Below are positions 24,161 through 32,746 of a stretch of DNA of 64,000 bases, piece after piece. The position numbers and the translations under genes were made by a program. The notes beneath the pieces are model-generated. The model was not told the DNA's origin, made no database searches, and saw only the letters and a list, made by a program, of their open reading frames with translations. The number at the start of each line of letters is the position of its first letter. The first letter of the stretch is position 1. Source of the DNA: CAWFGW01 sp963815495 (GTDB taxonomy: Bacteria > Bacteroidota > Bacteroidia > Cytophagales > JAAEPT01); NCBI GenBank assembly GCA_963815495.1, contig CAWFGW010000007.1:372001-436000 (forward strand), read 5' to 3'.

Positions 24161-25717
24161 CTATTTTAATTTCGTCACGTCAACTCGTCTATTACGCTGC
24201 CTTCCTTCACTAGTTTCATTACTAGCTACTGGTTGGGTTTCGCCATAGCCTTTGGAGGTTAATCGTTCTTTATCAATTCCTTTATTTACGACATAATCCA
24301 ATGCTGCTTTAGCTCTACGCTCTGATAACAACTGATTGTCTGCATCTTTACCTACGTTATCCGTATGTCCGCTAATTTCATACTTAGCCGTTGTGTCTTG
24401 TTTTGCTGCTTGAACGAATTTATCAAGCTCTTTGGCAAACTTCGGTTGAATATCCCATTTACCTGTTTCAAACTCCACATTCTTAAATGAGATAGGTTTC
24501 ATCGGTTCCAACTTCATAATTGGAGTTAAATAAATATCTAAATGAATTTCTTCATCCTTATTTAAATTACGCAAGTCTATTTTCCCTATAGCATCTTCAT
24601 AGCCTTCAAGCTTAATATGATATTCATACTCAGCGTAACCGTCTAAGTACATCACATATTCAATTGCGGTGTCTGATTTAGCAATACCTACACTGACTCT
24701 TTCTGGCATTTTAAAAAACTCAATATTACCTGTAATGGTTTTTCTAGTAGAGTCATTATATAAAAACCCATATACATAGGCACGAGGATCTGGAAGAGGT
24801 TCTACTATTTTTTTTATTCTCGTGATATCAGAATGTCCATGATCATGCGAATGTGCTAAATAAACCCAGCCGCCAGCATGTGAAGGAGTAGAAAAACTAA
24901 ATTCATCGTCTGCTGTGTTATAAGGTTCTCCGATGTTTACGGGTACAGACCAGTTGGTCCAACTGGAATCGAGTCGTTCTGTTTTATAAATATCATACCC
25001 ACCCCGTGTATCATCGTGTCCATTGGAACTAAAATACATGGTCTTTTGGTCAGGTGCTAGATAGGCGGTTGCTTCCCCTCCTGCCGAGTTAATTACGGGG
25101 CCTAGGTCTAAAGGCTTTGACCATACGTCTTTTTCTTGATCATGAAAACTTACATATAAATCTTGCTCTCCGAGCGTTTCATCTGCTTGAATGGCTAAAA
25201 TCATGGTCTGCCAATCATCTGATAAATAAAATGAACATTCTTTGCTATAATTTTTATAGTCCTTAAACTTTAACTTCTTTGGAAAACTCCAAGTGCCATC
25301 GTCTTTCAGTTCTGTGAAAGAAACCCCCTCTTTTGATGTTTTATTTTTTAAATACACATCGTGCACTAACATTTTTTTACCATCAGGGCTGATGCTGTGT
25401 ACCGCATTGTCCATGTAATTATTTAGTGGTTCACCTAAATGTTCTGCAACACTCCAAGAACTATCACCAGTAAGGTGTGATACCCAAATATCATTTGATT
25501 TTCCACCTGAACCATCAACTGATTTCAAATTATCGGGATGGTTTGTTCTAAAAAAATAGAGACTTTCACCGTCAGGAGTAATACGTGGTCCTGATTCATT
25601 GTATTCAGTATTTACAGAAGATCCAAGGTTTTCATATATAAAATAGGTGGTATCTCTTGTTTGAGCTATTGTGCTGTAAAAAGCAAATAACAACAAAGAA
25701 ATTAGGAATCGATTCAT
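24161..25717 (-). CDS. OmpA family protein with PD40 repeats (PorE-like)
   Basis: A 518-residue envelope protein. A signal peptide covers residues 1-18 (ending TIAQT). Residues 40-280 contain WD40/PD40-type beta-propeller repeats (TPDGESLYFF, SPDGKKMLVHD, APDQKTMYFSSNGHDDTRGG). The region at 405-518 is an OmpA-like peptidoglycan-binding domain (VEFETGKWDIQPKF, EISGHTDNVGKDADN, LLSERRAKAALDYV). This combination is known from PorE and from OmpA-type proteins encoded next to PorP/SprF, which link the secretion machinery to the cell wall. It is the first gene of the three-gene unit. Confidence 0.92.
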   Translation of the reverse strand: MNRFLISLLLFAFYSTIAQTRDTTYFIYENLGSSVNTEYNESGPRITPDGESLYFFRTNHPDNLKSVDGSGGKSNDIWVSHLTGDSSWSVAEHLGEPLNNYMDNAVHSISPDGKKMLVHDVYLKNKTSKEGVSFTELKDDGTWSFPKKLKFKDYKNYSKECSFYLSDDWQTMILAIQADETLGEQDLYVSFHDQEKDVWSKPLDLGPVINSAGGEATAYLAPDQKTMYFSSNGHDDTRGGYDIYKTERLDSSWTNWSVPVNIGEPYNTADDEFSFSTPSHAGGWVYLAHSHDHGHSDITRIKKIVEPLPDPRAYVYGFLYNDSTRKTITGNIEFFKMPERVSVGIAKSDTAIEYVMYLDGYAEYEYHIKLEGYEDAIGKIDLRNLNKDEEIHLDIYLTPIMKLEPMKPISFKNVEFETGKWDIQPKFAKELDKFVQAAKQDTTAKYEISGHTDNVGKDADNQLLSERRAKAALDYVVNKGIDKERLTSKGYGETQPVASNETSEGRQRNRRVDVTKLK

Positions 25718-25910
25718 GTTATATAATTCTTGATTGAAAGAAATAAATCACACGAAGATGCTAAGAATTAATTAAAAAATAATTATCAAAGGTGTTTTTC
25801 AATCAAAAAACACCAAATAGACTTCATCTGTACCTCAGCAAACTTCGGTTTAAAAACAATGATAAATTAACTAACTATATTCACTAACAGGCACCTAATA
25901 CCTACTCAAA

Positions 25911-28487
25911 CTACATTTTAAAAAGCTTTTTTACTTGACCTTGGCAAATAAAAAGATAAGTTCCCGTCTCCAAAGCTGATAAATTTATTCGTTTTTCGAT
26001 GCCCGATAAAACTTGTTTACCATATACATCACAAATCTGCCAGCGCACATTTTCATCGTTGATATTTAGAGTAAGATAATTTTCTACAGGATTAGGAAAT
26101 AATTTGAAGCTTTCATCATTTACATTGTTTGTTTTTGAAGTGATCACACAAGGTATTAAACCCGTGGCTCCACCCACACAGTTATCACAATTATCTCTAA
26201 ATGCTGTTCCATTTTCATCGCCATTACAGTCCACTTGTCGCGAAGTAAAATCAATGGAGGAAATCGCCAACAAATACCACGCATCATGGGGTAGCCATTG
26301 TTCTATCCAACGCCAGTTTTGCCACGCATTTTCTGCTGAATTGTTATATGGTGCCCAGTCAAGATTATTCTCATCACTATCCATTGCGGTAATGCCATTA
26401 CAAATCCCTCCTTTGATGTTCGCTTTCTTAGCACCATTTAAATAATCGGGATACGTCTTATACCCATAGCCCGACATCATACACACATCAAACGGATTTT
26501 TACCTAAAATCCAATCGAGATTAGCTAAGGCTAAGCGTGAAATGGAGTCACTACCAAGTACAAATTCATAATCTAGCTCACGCGAAGCCAACAATAACGC
26601 AGTAGTCAACGAGGCTAATCGCGCATTTTCCCCTTGCCACCAATAACCAGTTTCATTGTCATGTGGCAAGAAAAAAGCTTTTTTAGCCGCCCCTAAATCA
26701 GTGGTGTAAGGTTTAAAATATTCTCGTGGATAGTCAAAGGGGTTATTCACCCCATCATAATTCAAGGTCTGATACCATGCAAACAATTTCCCTAGGAATA
26801 ATTTAATTACATCATCTCGCTCAGAAGTCACATTCATTAACTCTAACAAAGCCACCACGGGCAAACCTTCCTCTGCTGCATGGTAGAAAGGACGGTTACC
26901 ATTATTGTCTGCCGCTAACCAACCTTGTGCCTGCTGTTTTGCCATCAGCTGATCAGCAAATATTAATGCATCGTCTAGATACACTTGTTCATCGGTCGCT
27001 TGATACAAGGCGGTTGCTGCCAATAAAGCACAATAATTGTCAATGATGTTTTCCGTGTGGTCGTTACAGTATTCTAAATTTTTTGTCGCATAACCATTGC
27101 CTGGTGCCAACAAATGCGCATAAGCTGTTTTAGCCGTTTGTAAATATTTATCAGAGTCGTACTCTCCTACAATCCCCTCAGAGTAGGCGCGAGCCAATGC
27201 CGCAATGGCCACACCGCCTCCTTCTCTAAATGCACATTGATAGTTGGCTGTTCGCCCATTATCAGCACCTGGCTGACCCCACTCGCAGACTTCACGGTTA
27301 GTACTATTCCCCCAATCATCAAAAATCGCTAAATAAAAAAATCCTTCTGGAGACAATTGCCTTACCATGTAATCGGCTCCCCAAGCTGCTTCACTTTTTA
27401 AATTTACTGCTTCATTTGCAAATGAATTGCGTGCTAAATCATAGGACTTTAATAAAGACCAAACTACCATAGGAATTTGCTGTGGATTAAAATAGTTAGC
27501 GTAAGATAAATGAGACATGTGTTTACCTGGGTCTCCTGTAGCATCCCACCAGCCACCATACACATCCACGTTACCTCCACCTCCATTGAGTGGTAATGAA
27601 CGATCACCCTCATCAAGATTTCTCATTTGCTTAAAAAATCCAATAACATCAGATACTGTGGTAGAAAAAAGTAAGTTCTCTTTTATTTCAAAGGGGTACG
27701 ATGCTTTTCCATTCAACAGTATTCTATATCTTCCTTCTTCCTGAAAGTCAGAAAAGTCCATCTTCCAGAAAAAACGTCCTTGCCAACCATAAACAGCCTC
27801 AATGTCGTTCACCACACCAGTATATACTATTTCATTATTTTCATTGATTATATCAAATTTTGTAAAAATCAGGCTTCTATCTGACGACTCTTTCACCACA
27901 CTTTTAGCGCCTTTTAACTCATACCCGATTTGGTTGATATGAATTCCCAGGTCGGTGATATAAGAAGATTCTCCACCTACTCCAATTTCCAATTCGTCAA
28001 ATTGGACACTGCCCGAAAACGAGTTTCCTGGATTAAAAAAAATCAGAATATTATTGATTTCTCCCGCATTGACTTGATTGCTTGAAGGAAATGATTGCCC
28101 CAAAAATCCATCAAAATTGAACGTATAATAGGCTGTTCCTGCTGTTACAAGCACTGTTCGTGGTGATGCATTGGTATACCTTCCTGATTGATCCCCCATA
28201 TCTATTCGCATAGTAAAGGCTTTCGTGCTAGTTACCTTTATTTTAATCTCAGGGTTTTGTCGCACATCAATTGCAAAGAATGAAAATTCCAACCCATTAT
28301 ACCCTACTACATCCACGTCTAAATCTAACTGTCCTGATGTAACCGTTGCTAAGGTGTTGCCACCAAAGTCCCAACTGGAGAGATCAGCATCGTTAAAACC
28401 TTCAAAAATGCGATCTTGTCCATTACTCATAATTGTAACTAGTGCGAATAGAGCTGTAAGGATGCTTTTTCTTTGTGAAAGGAACAT
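25911..28487 (-). CDS. Secreted glycoside hydrolase family 9 protein with T9SS type A domain
   Basis: An 858-residue secreted enzyme. After a signal peptide (residues 1-23) comes a beta-sandwich domain (about 25-170) that may bind carbohydrate, then the cellulase N-terminal Ig-like domain (IHINQIGYELKGAK...), then the GH9 catalytic domain. The catalytic Asp box reads YGGWWDATGDPGKHMSHL, with the two aspartates of the usual DAGD kept but a Thr inserted. The candidate acid Glu is in the late helix RWIEQWLPHDAWYLLA. The C-terminal 75 residues are a type A sorting domain (LFPNPVENYLTLNI ... FICQGQVKKLFKM). GH9 enzymes cut beta-1,4-glucans. The altered active-site box leaves substrate and activity open. 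Confidence 0.85.
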   Translation of the reverse strand: MFLSQRKSILTALFALVTIMSNGQDRIFEGFNDADLSSWDFGGNTLATVTSGQLDLDVDVVGYNGLEFSFFAIDVRQNPEIKIKVTSTKAFTMRIDMGDQSGRYTNASPRTVLVTAGTAYYTFNFDGFLGQSFPSSNQVNAGEINNILIFFNPGNSFSGSVQFDELEIGVGGESSYITDLGIHINQIGYELKGAKSVVKESSDRSLIFTKFDIINENNEIVYTGVVNDIEAVYGWQGRFFWKMDFSDFQEEGRYRILLNGKASYPFEIKENLLFSTTVSDVIGFFKQMRNLDEGDRSLPLNGGGGNVDVYGGWWDATGDPGKHMSHLSYANYFNPQQIPMVVWSLLKSYDLARNSFANEAVNLKSEAAWGADYMVRQLSPEGFFYLAIFDDWGNSTNREVCEWGQPGADNGRTANYQCAFREGGGVAIAALARAYSEGIVGEYDSDKYLQTAKTAYAHLLAPGNGYATKNLEYCNDHTENIIDNYCALLAATALYQATDEQVYLDDALIFADQLMAKQQAQGWLAADNNGNRPFYHAAEEGLPVVALLELMNVTSERDDVIKLFLGKLFAWYQTLNYDGVNNPFDYPREYFKPYTTDLGAAKKAFFLPHDNETGYWWQGENARLASLTTALLLASRELDYEFVLGSDSISRLALANLDWILGKNPFDVCMMSGYGYKTYPDYLNGAKKANIKGGICNGITAMDSDENNLDWAPYNNSAENAWQNWRWIEQWLPHDAWYLLAISSIDFTSRQVDCNGDENGTAFRDNCDNCVGGATGLIPCVITSKTNNVNDESFKLFPNPVENYLTLNINDENVRWQICDVYGKQVLSGIEKRINLSALETGTYLFICQGQVKKLFKM

Positions 28488-28611
28488 AAAGGATTACGGT
28501 GTTAAGATTTGTGTTTTAAACAGAACTATAAATATGCTTCTTTTTTAACAAAAAAATAAATCGAGAGCTTACAACGTATAAAAACTAAAGTTAGCTCATA
28601 TCTTGTGTGAT

Positions 28612-29055
28612 TCCCTTGTTTCTCGCCCCTTGTTCTAGCAATCTATAAGTGCATAAAAAACCTCAGAGATTATCTGAGGTTTCGTATGTGATTCAGCTGG
28701 GGCTCTTCCCGAGCCGTAAACTACTCGGGACCTTGCTTCTCGCCCCTTGTTCTAGCAATCTATAGTGCATAAAAAAACCTCAGAGATTATCTGAGGTTTC
28801 GTATGTGATTCAGCTGGGGCTTCCCGATTCTCTACGCTACTCGGGATAGACTTCTCGCCCCCTCTTCTAATAACATCTAGTGTATAAAAAAAACCTCAGA
28901 GGTTATTCTGAGGTTTTATGTGTGATTCAGCTGGGGCTTCCCGATTCTCTACGCTACTCGGGATAGACTTCTCGCCCCCTCTTCTAATAACATCTAGTGT
29001 ATAAAAAAAACCTCAGAGGTTATTCTGAGGTTTTATGTGTGATTCAGCTGGGGCT
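28612..29055. repeat. 117-bp tandem repeat array derived from the tRNA-Lys 3' end
   Basis: About 3.7 units. Each holds a hairpin terminator (CCTCAGAG..CTGAGG at 28661, 28778, 28894 and 29011), the 15 bases GATTCAGCTGGGGCT identical to the tRNA 3' end in minus-strand orientation (28690, 28807, 28924 and the real tRNA at 29041), and a TCCCGA..TCGGGA hairpin. Spacing is 116-117 bp throughout. The units 28805-28921 and 28922-29038 are identical base for base; the outer ones differ slightly, so the array grew in steps. Confidence 0.93.
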
Positions 29056-29112
29056 CGAACCCAGGACCCTATCCTTAAAAGGGATATGCTCTACCAGCTG
29101 AGCTACTGAATC
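29041..29112 (-). tRNA. tRNA-Lys (anticodon TTT)
   Basis: The minus strand folds into a complete cloverleaf. The acceptor arm GATTCAG pairs with CTGAATC. The D arm is GCTC..GAGC, the anticodon stem TATCC/GGATA with loop CTTTTAA (anticodon TTT), and the T arm CTGGG-TTCGAGC-CCCAG. CCA is not encoded. Four terminator hairpins lie downstream within a tandem repeat made from its own 3' end. Confidence 0.97.
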
Positions 29113-29160
29113 AACCTGTTTTTGTTTGCATTTATTAAGAGCGTTCCCTTAATTGCGATG

Positions 29161-29191
29161 CAAAAGTACAATCATAAATTTTAAATGCAAA
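29161..29191 (-). promoter_or_regulatory. Promoter of tRNA-Lys
   Basis: On the minus strand TTTG (29191-29188) is followed after 19 bases by TACTTTTG (29168-29161), an exact fit to the Bacteroidota consensus TTTG-N19-TAnnTTTG. Transcription should start about 40 nt before the tRNA. The -33 box overlaps the first codon region of the divergent BatE-like gene. Confidence 0.75.
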
Positions 29192-29922
29192 TCATGACGC
29201 ACAAAATATTGACAACTTTTTGTTTTTACTGCTGTTTCACCGTGCTTTTTGGCGCTAAAACCACACCTCAAGTAGCTCTCAATCAAGCGGATTCCTTATT
29301 CAAGAAAAAAAATTACACTGAAGCACTTTTTTTTTATGACTCGCTCTTCAATTACGAAAAAGTGTACACCCCTCAAATGTTAACGAAACTCGCTTTCATC
29401 GAAGAAGGACTAGGTAACTACACCAAAACGCTTTATTATCTCAACTATCTTCACTACTGGCATCCACGACAGGACATTGCTACTAAAATGGATGAGCTCG
29501 CGGCTAAGCACGACTTATCAGGCTACACTTCTTCAGATATCACTTTACTTTATAATTATTATAGTAGCTACAAAACCGGAGCTATTAGTATGCTCATCAC
29601 CCTAACAGCTTTGCTTACTGCTTTGATATTGTTCTATAAAGTGCGTAATAAAAAAACTCAGTACGGGTTAATCTTTTTAGACATTGTGCTTCTAGGTGGC
29701 CTTTTTTACCTCGCCAACTTTAACCCTTTTCCTGAACGGGCTATTGTCTCCAAGTCCAATTCATTGCTCATGACTGAACCTTCTTCTGCTTCAAAATTAG
29801 TGGATAAAATAAATAAAGGAAACCGAGTAACGGTACTGGGCAAAAAAGACGATTGGTACCTCGTGGAATACAACGACACAACTGCGTTTGTGAAAAAAGG
29901 ACAATTGGATGTGGTTAAGTGA
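29185..29922 (+). CDS. BatE-like protein with TPR and SH3b domains
   Basis: A 245-residue protein. A signal or membrane segment lies at residues 5-23, two TPR-like helix pairs at 30-100 (ALNQADSLFKKKNYTEALFF, LAFIEEGLGNYTKTLYYL), two hydrophobic helices at about 133-152 and 160-177, and a C-terminal SH3b-like domain (LVDKINKGNRVTVLGKKDDWYLVEYND). This is the layout of BatE, found with aerotolerance BatABCD genes, although those are absent here. The ATG at 29194 (MTHKIL) is the better start, because 29185 overlaps the divergent tRNA promoter. Membrane-bound and probably extracytoplasmic in its SH3 part. Confidence 0.75.
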   Translation: MQIMTHKILTTFCFYCCFTVLFGAKTTPQVALNQADSLFKKKNYTEALFFYDSLFNYEKVYTPQMLTKLAFIEEGLGNYTKTLYYLNYLHYWHPRQDIATKMDELAAKHDLSGYTSSDITLLYNYYSSYKTGAISMLITLTALLTALILFYKVRNKKTQYGLIFLDIVLLGGLFYLANFNPFPERAIVSKSNSLLMTEPSSASKLVDKINKGNRVTVLGKKDDWYLVEYNDTTAFVKKGQLDVVK

Positions 29923-30167
29923 GTATTGAGTCGTGAGTATTTGGTTTTAAGTGATAAGTTGTAAGTATTGAGTAGCTAGTGGTTAGTAGTGAGATTAAAG
30001 TAGAAGGTAGAAAGATAGTTATGTAAAGTTTTAAGTAAGTAGTAAGTGATTTTAGAGAGAATCTAATAAAAAGTCTAACCTCTAATATCTAACAATCTCA
30101 TATTTAAAAGTCTATTTACCTTCCCAATCTTTGTACTTCATACTTAGTACTTAGTACTAGCTACTCA
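29923..30167. repeat. Degenerate AGTATTGAGT-type simple repeats
   Basis: No gene. The left half is built of variants of GTGAGTATTGAGT and AAGTAGTAAGTG. The right half (30136-30172) is built of their reverse complement (ACTTAGTACTTAGTACTAG, CTACTCACTACTC), so the block forms a weak, large inverted repeat. Similar words appear on the other side of the SDR gene at 31020-31165. Such wandering repeats are common between genes of Flavobacteriia. Confidence 0.6.
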
Positions 30168-30977
30168 CTACTCTTTCAACGGTGAATCCTTTTCTTTGGC
30201 AAAGTGATTAAACACCATCTTATCCATAAAACCCGGAAACCACTTGTTCAAGAACACAGTTAACTTTCCTTGGGATGTCAATACCAAGTCGCGTTTGCGG
30301 TTTACAGTCGCTTTGTATATGGCTTCAGCTACTTCTTCTGCGGTCATTATTTTTCCTTCATTCAACGGAGATTCGCTTTGTGCTGAACCGTCTTTGGATA
30401 AAGCAGTATTTCGAATATTGCTTGCAGTAAAGCCTGGACATGCCGTAAGCACATGTACTCCTGTATGTAACAATTCCGTTCGAATACTTTCTAAAAACCC
30501 TTGCAATGCAAACTTAGAAGCTGAATAACCCGTTCGCGCAGGTAAACCGCGATACCCTGCTATTGATGATACCCCGATGATTGATCCTTTATTTTTGATA
30601 ATTTCTGGTAAAGCCGCTTTCGTGGCATAGACAGTCCCATAAAAATTGATGTCCATTACCTGTTTAATAACCGACACATCTAAATCATTAAATAAAGCGC
30701 GCATAGAAATACCTGCGTTGTTAATCAGCACATCTATTCGTCCATACGCATTTAACGTGTCAGCAATCACTTTGGCATTATCCTCTTCTTTTGAAACGTC
30801 CGCAGATACAGGTAGCACTTCTATGCCCTTCGCGAGCAACTCTTCAGCTGCTTCTTGCAGTTTTTGTACATTCCTTCCAGTAATCACCACCCTTGCTCCA
30901 TGAGCTCCAAAAACCGCTGCACAAGCCTTCCCAATCCCTGAAGATGCACCTGTTACAATAACCACTTTCCCTTTCAT
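30168..30977 (-). CDS. Short-chain dehydrogenase/reductase (SDR)
   Basis: A 269-residue classical SDR. The NAD(P)-binding loop is TGASSGIGKA at 9-18, the NNAG motif is present (DVLINNAGIS), the catalytic triad is Ser in GVSSIAGYRG, Tyr-x3-Lys in YSASKFALQGF, and a C-terminal extension of about 50 residues ends in KWFPGFMDKMVF. The Arg in ITGRN after the second strand suggests NADPH preference. The substrate is unknown; related Bacteroidota enzymes act on lipids or sterol-like ketones. It is isolated, with degenerate simple repeats on both flanks. Confidence 0.9.
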   Translation of the reverse strand: MKGKVVIVTGASSGIGKACAAVFGAHGARVVITGRNVQKLQEAAEELLAKGIEVLPVSADVSKEEDNAKVIADTLNAYGRIDVLINNAGISMRALFNDLDVSVIKQVMDINFYGTVYATKAALPEIIKNKGSIIGVSSIAGYRGLPARTGYSASKFALQGFLESIRTELLHTGVHVLTACPGFTASNIRNTALSKDGSAQSESPLNEGKIMTAEEVAEAIYKATVNRKRDLVLTSQGKLTVFLNKWFPGFMDKMVFNHFAKEKDSPLKE

Positions 30978-31019
30978 TGCCGAAGTTTAAGAATTTAAGT
31001 TTAGTGTTCAAAGCTTTGG

Positions 31020-31165
31020 GGAGATATGAGTACTGAGATATTAGTATTGAGATTTTTAAAAAGAAAAATAGGGAGTATAATATGAGAATTAACACCATAA
31101 TTTTTAGTCTTCATATTTTCTTATTTCTTTTTGTCTAACATCTAGCTACTCAGTATACACATCTC
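31020..31165. repeat. Degenerate AGTACTGAGA-type simple repeats
   Basis: The left part repeats words such as GAGTACTGAGATATTAGTAT. The right part holds the complement type (ACATCTAGCTACTCAGTATAC). It resembles the block at 29923-30167 on the other side of the SDR gene. No gene is present. Confidence 0.5.
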
Positions 31166-31178
31166 ATCTCAAATAAAC

Positions 31179-31209
31179 TTTGAAGAAGAAACTTTAAACT
31201 TTACTTTTG
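31179..31209 (+). promoter_or_regulatory. Promoter of rlmD
   Basis: TTTG (31179-31182), then 19 bases, then TACTTTTG (31202-31209) match the Bacteroidota sigma-A consensus exactly. The expected start of transcription is at about 31214-31217, essentially on the ATG at 31217, so the mRNA is probably leaderless. Confidence 0.7.
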
Positions 31210-31216
31210 CGGCTAA

Positions 31217-32638
31217 ATGGGAAGAAGAAAAGATAAAAACAAGGTATTTGAAAATGTAGCCATTACCGCTATGGCTGCTGAGGGTAAAAGTTTAGGCAGA
31301 ATAGAAGACAAAGTTATTTTTGTTCCTTATACTGCCCCAGGGGATGTTGTAGATATTCGTGTAACCAAATCCCGAAGTAAATTTTTTGAAGGTGTAGTAG
31401 AAAAAATTAAAACCAAATCAGCTGATCGCGTTACACCACCATGCCCACATTTTGGTACTTGTGGTGGTTGCAAATGGCAACACATTCCCTACGAAAAACA
31501 ACTCGAATATAAACACCAACAAGTGGTGGACTGTATCGATCGCATTGCAAAAGTAGAACATTCGGGCATCTCCCCCATTATTGGTTCCGAAAAGACCTAT
31601 CATTATCGCAACAAAATGGAATTCACTTTTACCGCTCAGCGCTGGTTAACGATTGAAGAATTGCGCAGTGATGAACAATTTGATCGCAGAGGTGTGGGCT
31701 TTCACGTACCAGGTGGTTTTGCCAATGTCATTGACTTAGAGACGTGTTATCTGACAGAGGCATTACCCAATGCTATTCGTGACGAAATAAAAGCATATGC
31801 ACTGGGTCATGACTTAACCTTTTTCCATATTCGTAACCAAGAAGGATTACTTCGCAATTTAGTGATTAGAAATACCGAAGAAGGTGAATTATTAGTGATG
31901 GTGATTTTCTTCGAAGAAAGTGAAAAAATCTCTTCGCTGATGGAACACTTGGGTAACAAATTTCCAGAAATCACTTCCCTCTTATACATCATCAACCCGA
32001 AACAAAACGATAGCTACAGCGACCTCTCTCCTGTTTGTGTTAAAGGAAAACCTTATTTGATGGAGAAAATGAACTTTCCTGATAAAGCAGGACAACTCCA
32101 ATTTAAAGTGGGGCCTACTTCGTTTTATCAAACCAACAGTGCACAAGCTTTTCAATTATATAAAAAAGCATTTGAACTAGCCGAATTAACAGGTGAAGAA
32201 GTCGTCTATGACTTATATACGGGTGCAGGTACCATCGCTAATTTTGTGGCACATCAAGCAAAAAAAGTTATTGGCGTAGAATATATAGAAGCCGCTATTG
32301 ACGATGCTAAAGTAAACAGTGAACTCAACAACATCACCAACACACAATTTTTTGCTGGTGACATGAAAGATGTATTAAATAAAGCTTTTGTCGCTAAACA
32401 TGGTAAGCCTGACGTTATCATCACAGACCCTCCACGTGCTGGCATGCACGACTCCGTGTTGGATGTCATTATGGAAGCAGCGCCACAACGGATTATCTAT
32501 ATTAGCTGCAACCCAGCAACCCAGGCAAGAGATTTGCAAACTTTGGACGAGGAATACAAAGTAACCGCGGTAGTACCCGTAGACATGTTTCCAATGACCC
32601 ACCATGTGGAAAATATAGTTAGGTTAGAACGGAGGTAA
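31217..32638 (+). CDS. rlmD: 23S rRNA (uracil-C5)-methyltransferase, RlmD/RumA family
   Basis: A 473-residue tRNA/rRNA uracil-5 methyltransferase. It has an N-terminal TRAM domain (residues 5-65), the iron-sulfur cysteines CPHFGTCGGCKWQ at about 76-88, the SAM-binding DLYTGAGTIANF, the ITDPPRAGMHDSV motif and the catalytic cysteine in YISCNPATQARDL. Members methylate U1939 or U747 of 23S rRNA, and in this phylum one enzyme may do both. A perfect promoter ends a few bases before the ATG, so a leader is almost absent. A bidirectional terminator follows. Confidence 0.95.
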   Translation: MGRRKDKNKVFENVAITAMAAEGKSLGRIEDKVIFVPYTAPGDVVDIRVTKSRSKFFEGVVEKIKTKSADRVTPPCPHFGTCGGCKWQHIPYEKQLEYKHQQVVDCIDRIAKVEHSGISPIIGSEKTYHYRNKMEFTFTAQRWLTIEELRSDEQFDRRGVGFHVPGGFANVIDLETCYLTEALPNAIRDEIKAYALGHDLTFFHIRNQEGLLRNLVIRNTEEGELLVMVIFFEESEKISSLMEHLGNKFPEITSLLYIINPKQNDSYSDLSPVCVKGKPYLMEKMNFPDKAGQLQFKVGPTSFYQTNSAQAFQLYKKAFELAELTGEEVVYDLYTGAGTIANFVAHQAKKVIGVEYIEAAIDDAKVNSELNNITNTQFFAGDMKDVLNKAFVAKHGKPDVIITDPPRAGMHDSVLDVIMEAAPQRIIYISCNPATQARDLQTLDEEYKVTAVVPVDMFPMTHHVENIVRLERR

Positions 32639-32701
32639 AAGCAAAGCCAAAACCCAAAACTAAAAAATACAAGTGGAAACTTGCACTATGAGAGATAGCA
32701 T

Positions 32702-32733
32702 AAACCCCAAACATTATATATTTGGGGTTTTTT
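32702..32733. terminator. Bidirectional terminator between convergent genes
   Basis: AAACCCCAAA (32702-32711) pairs with TTTGGGGTTT (32721-32730) around a 9-base AT loop. A T run follows on the plus strand and an A run precedes it, so it can serve both rlmD and the RCC1 gene. Confidence 0.85.
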
Positions 32734-32746
32734 ACTTTGTGTAGTT

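Noticed and set aside
28612..29055. Four regularly spaced palindromes suggested a CRISPR-like array.
   Set aside because: The period is 117 bp, the whole unit is repeated and not just short repeats with variable spacers, and two units are identical in full. It is a tandem duplication from tRNA-Lys; no cas gene is present.
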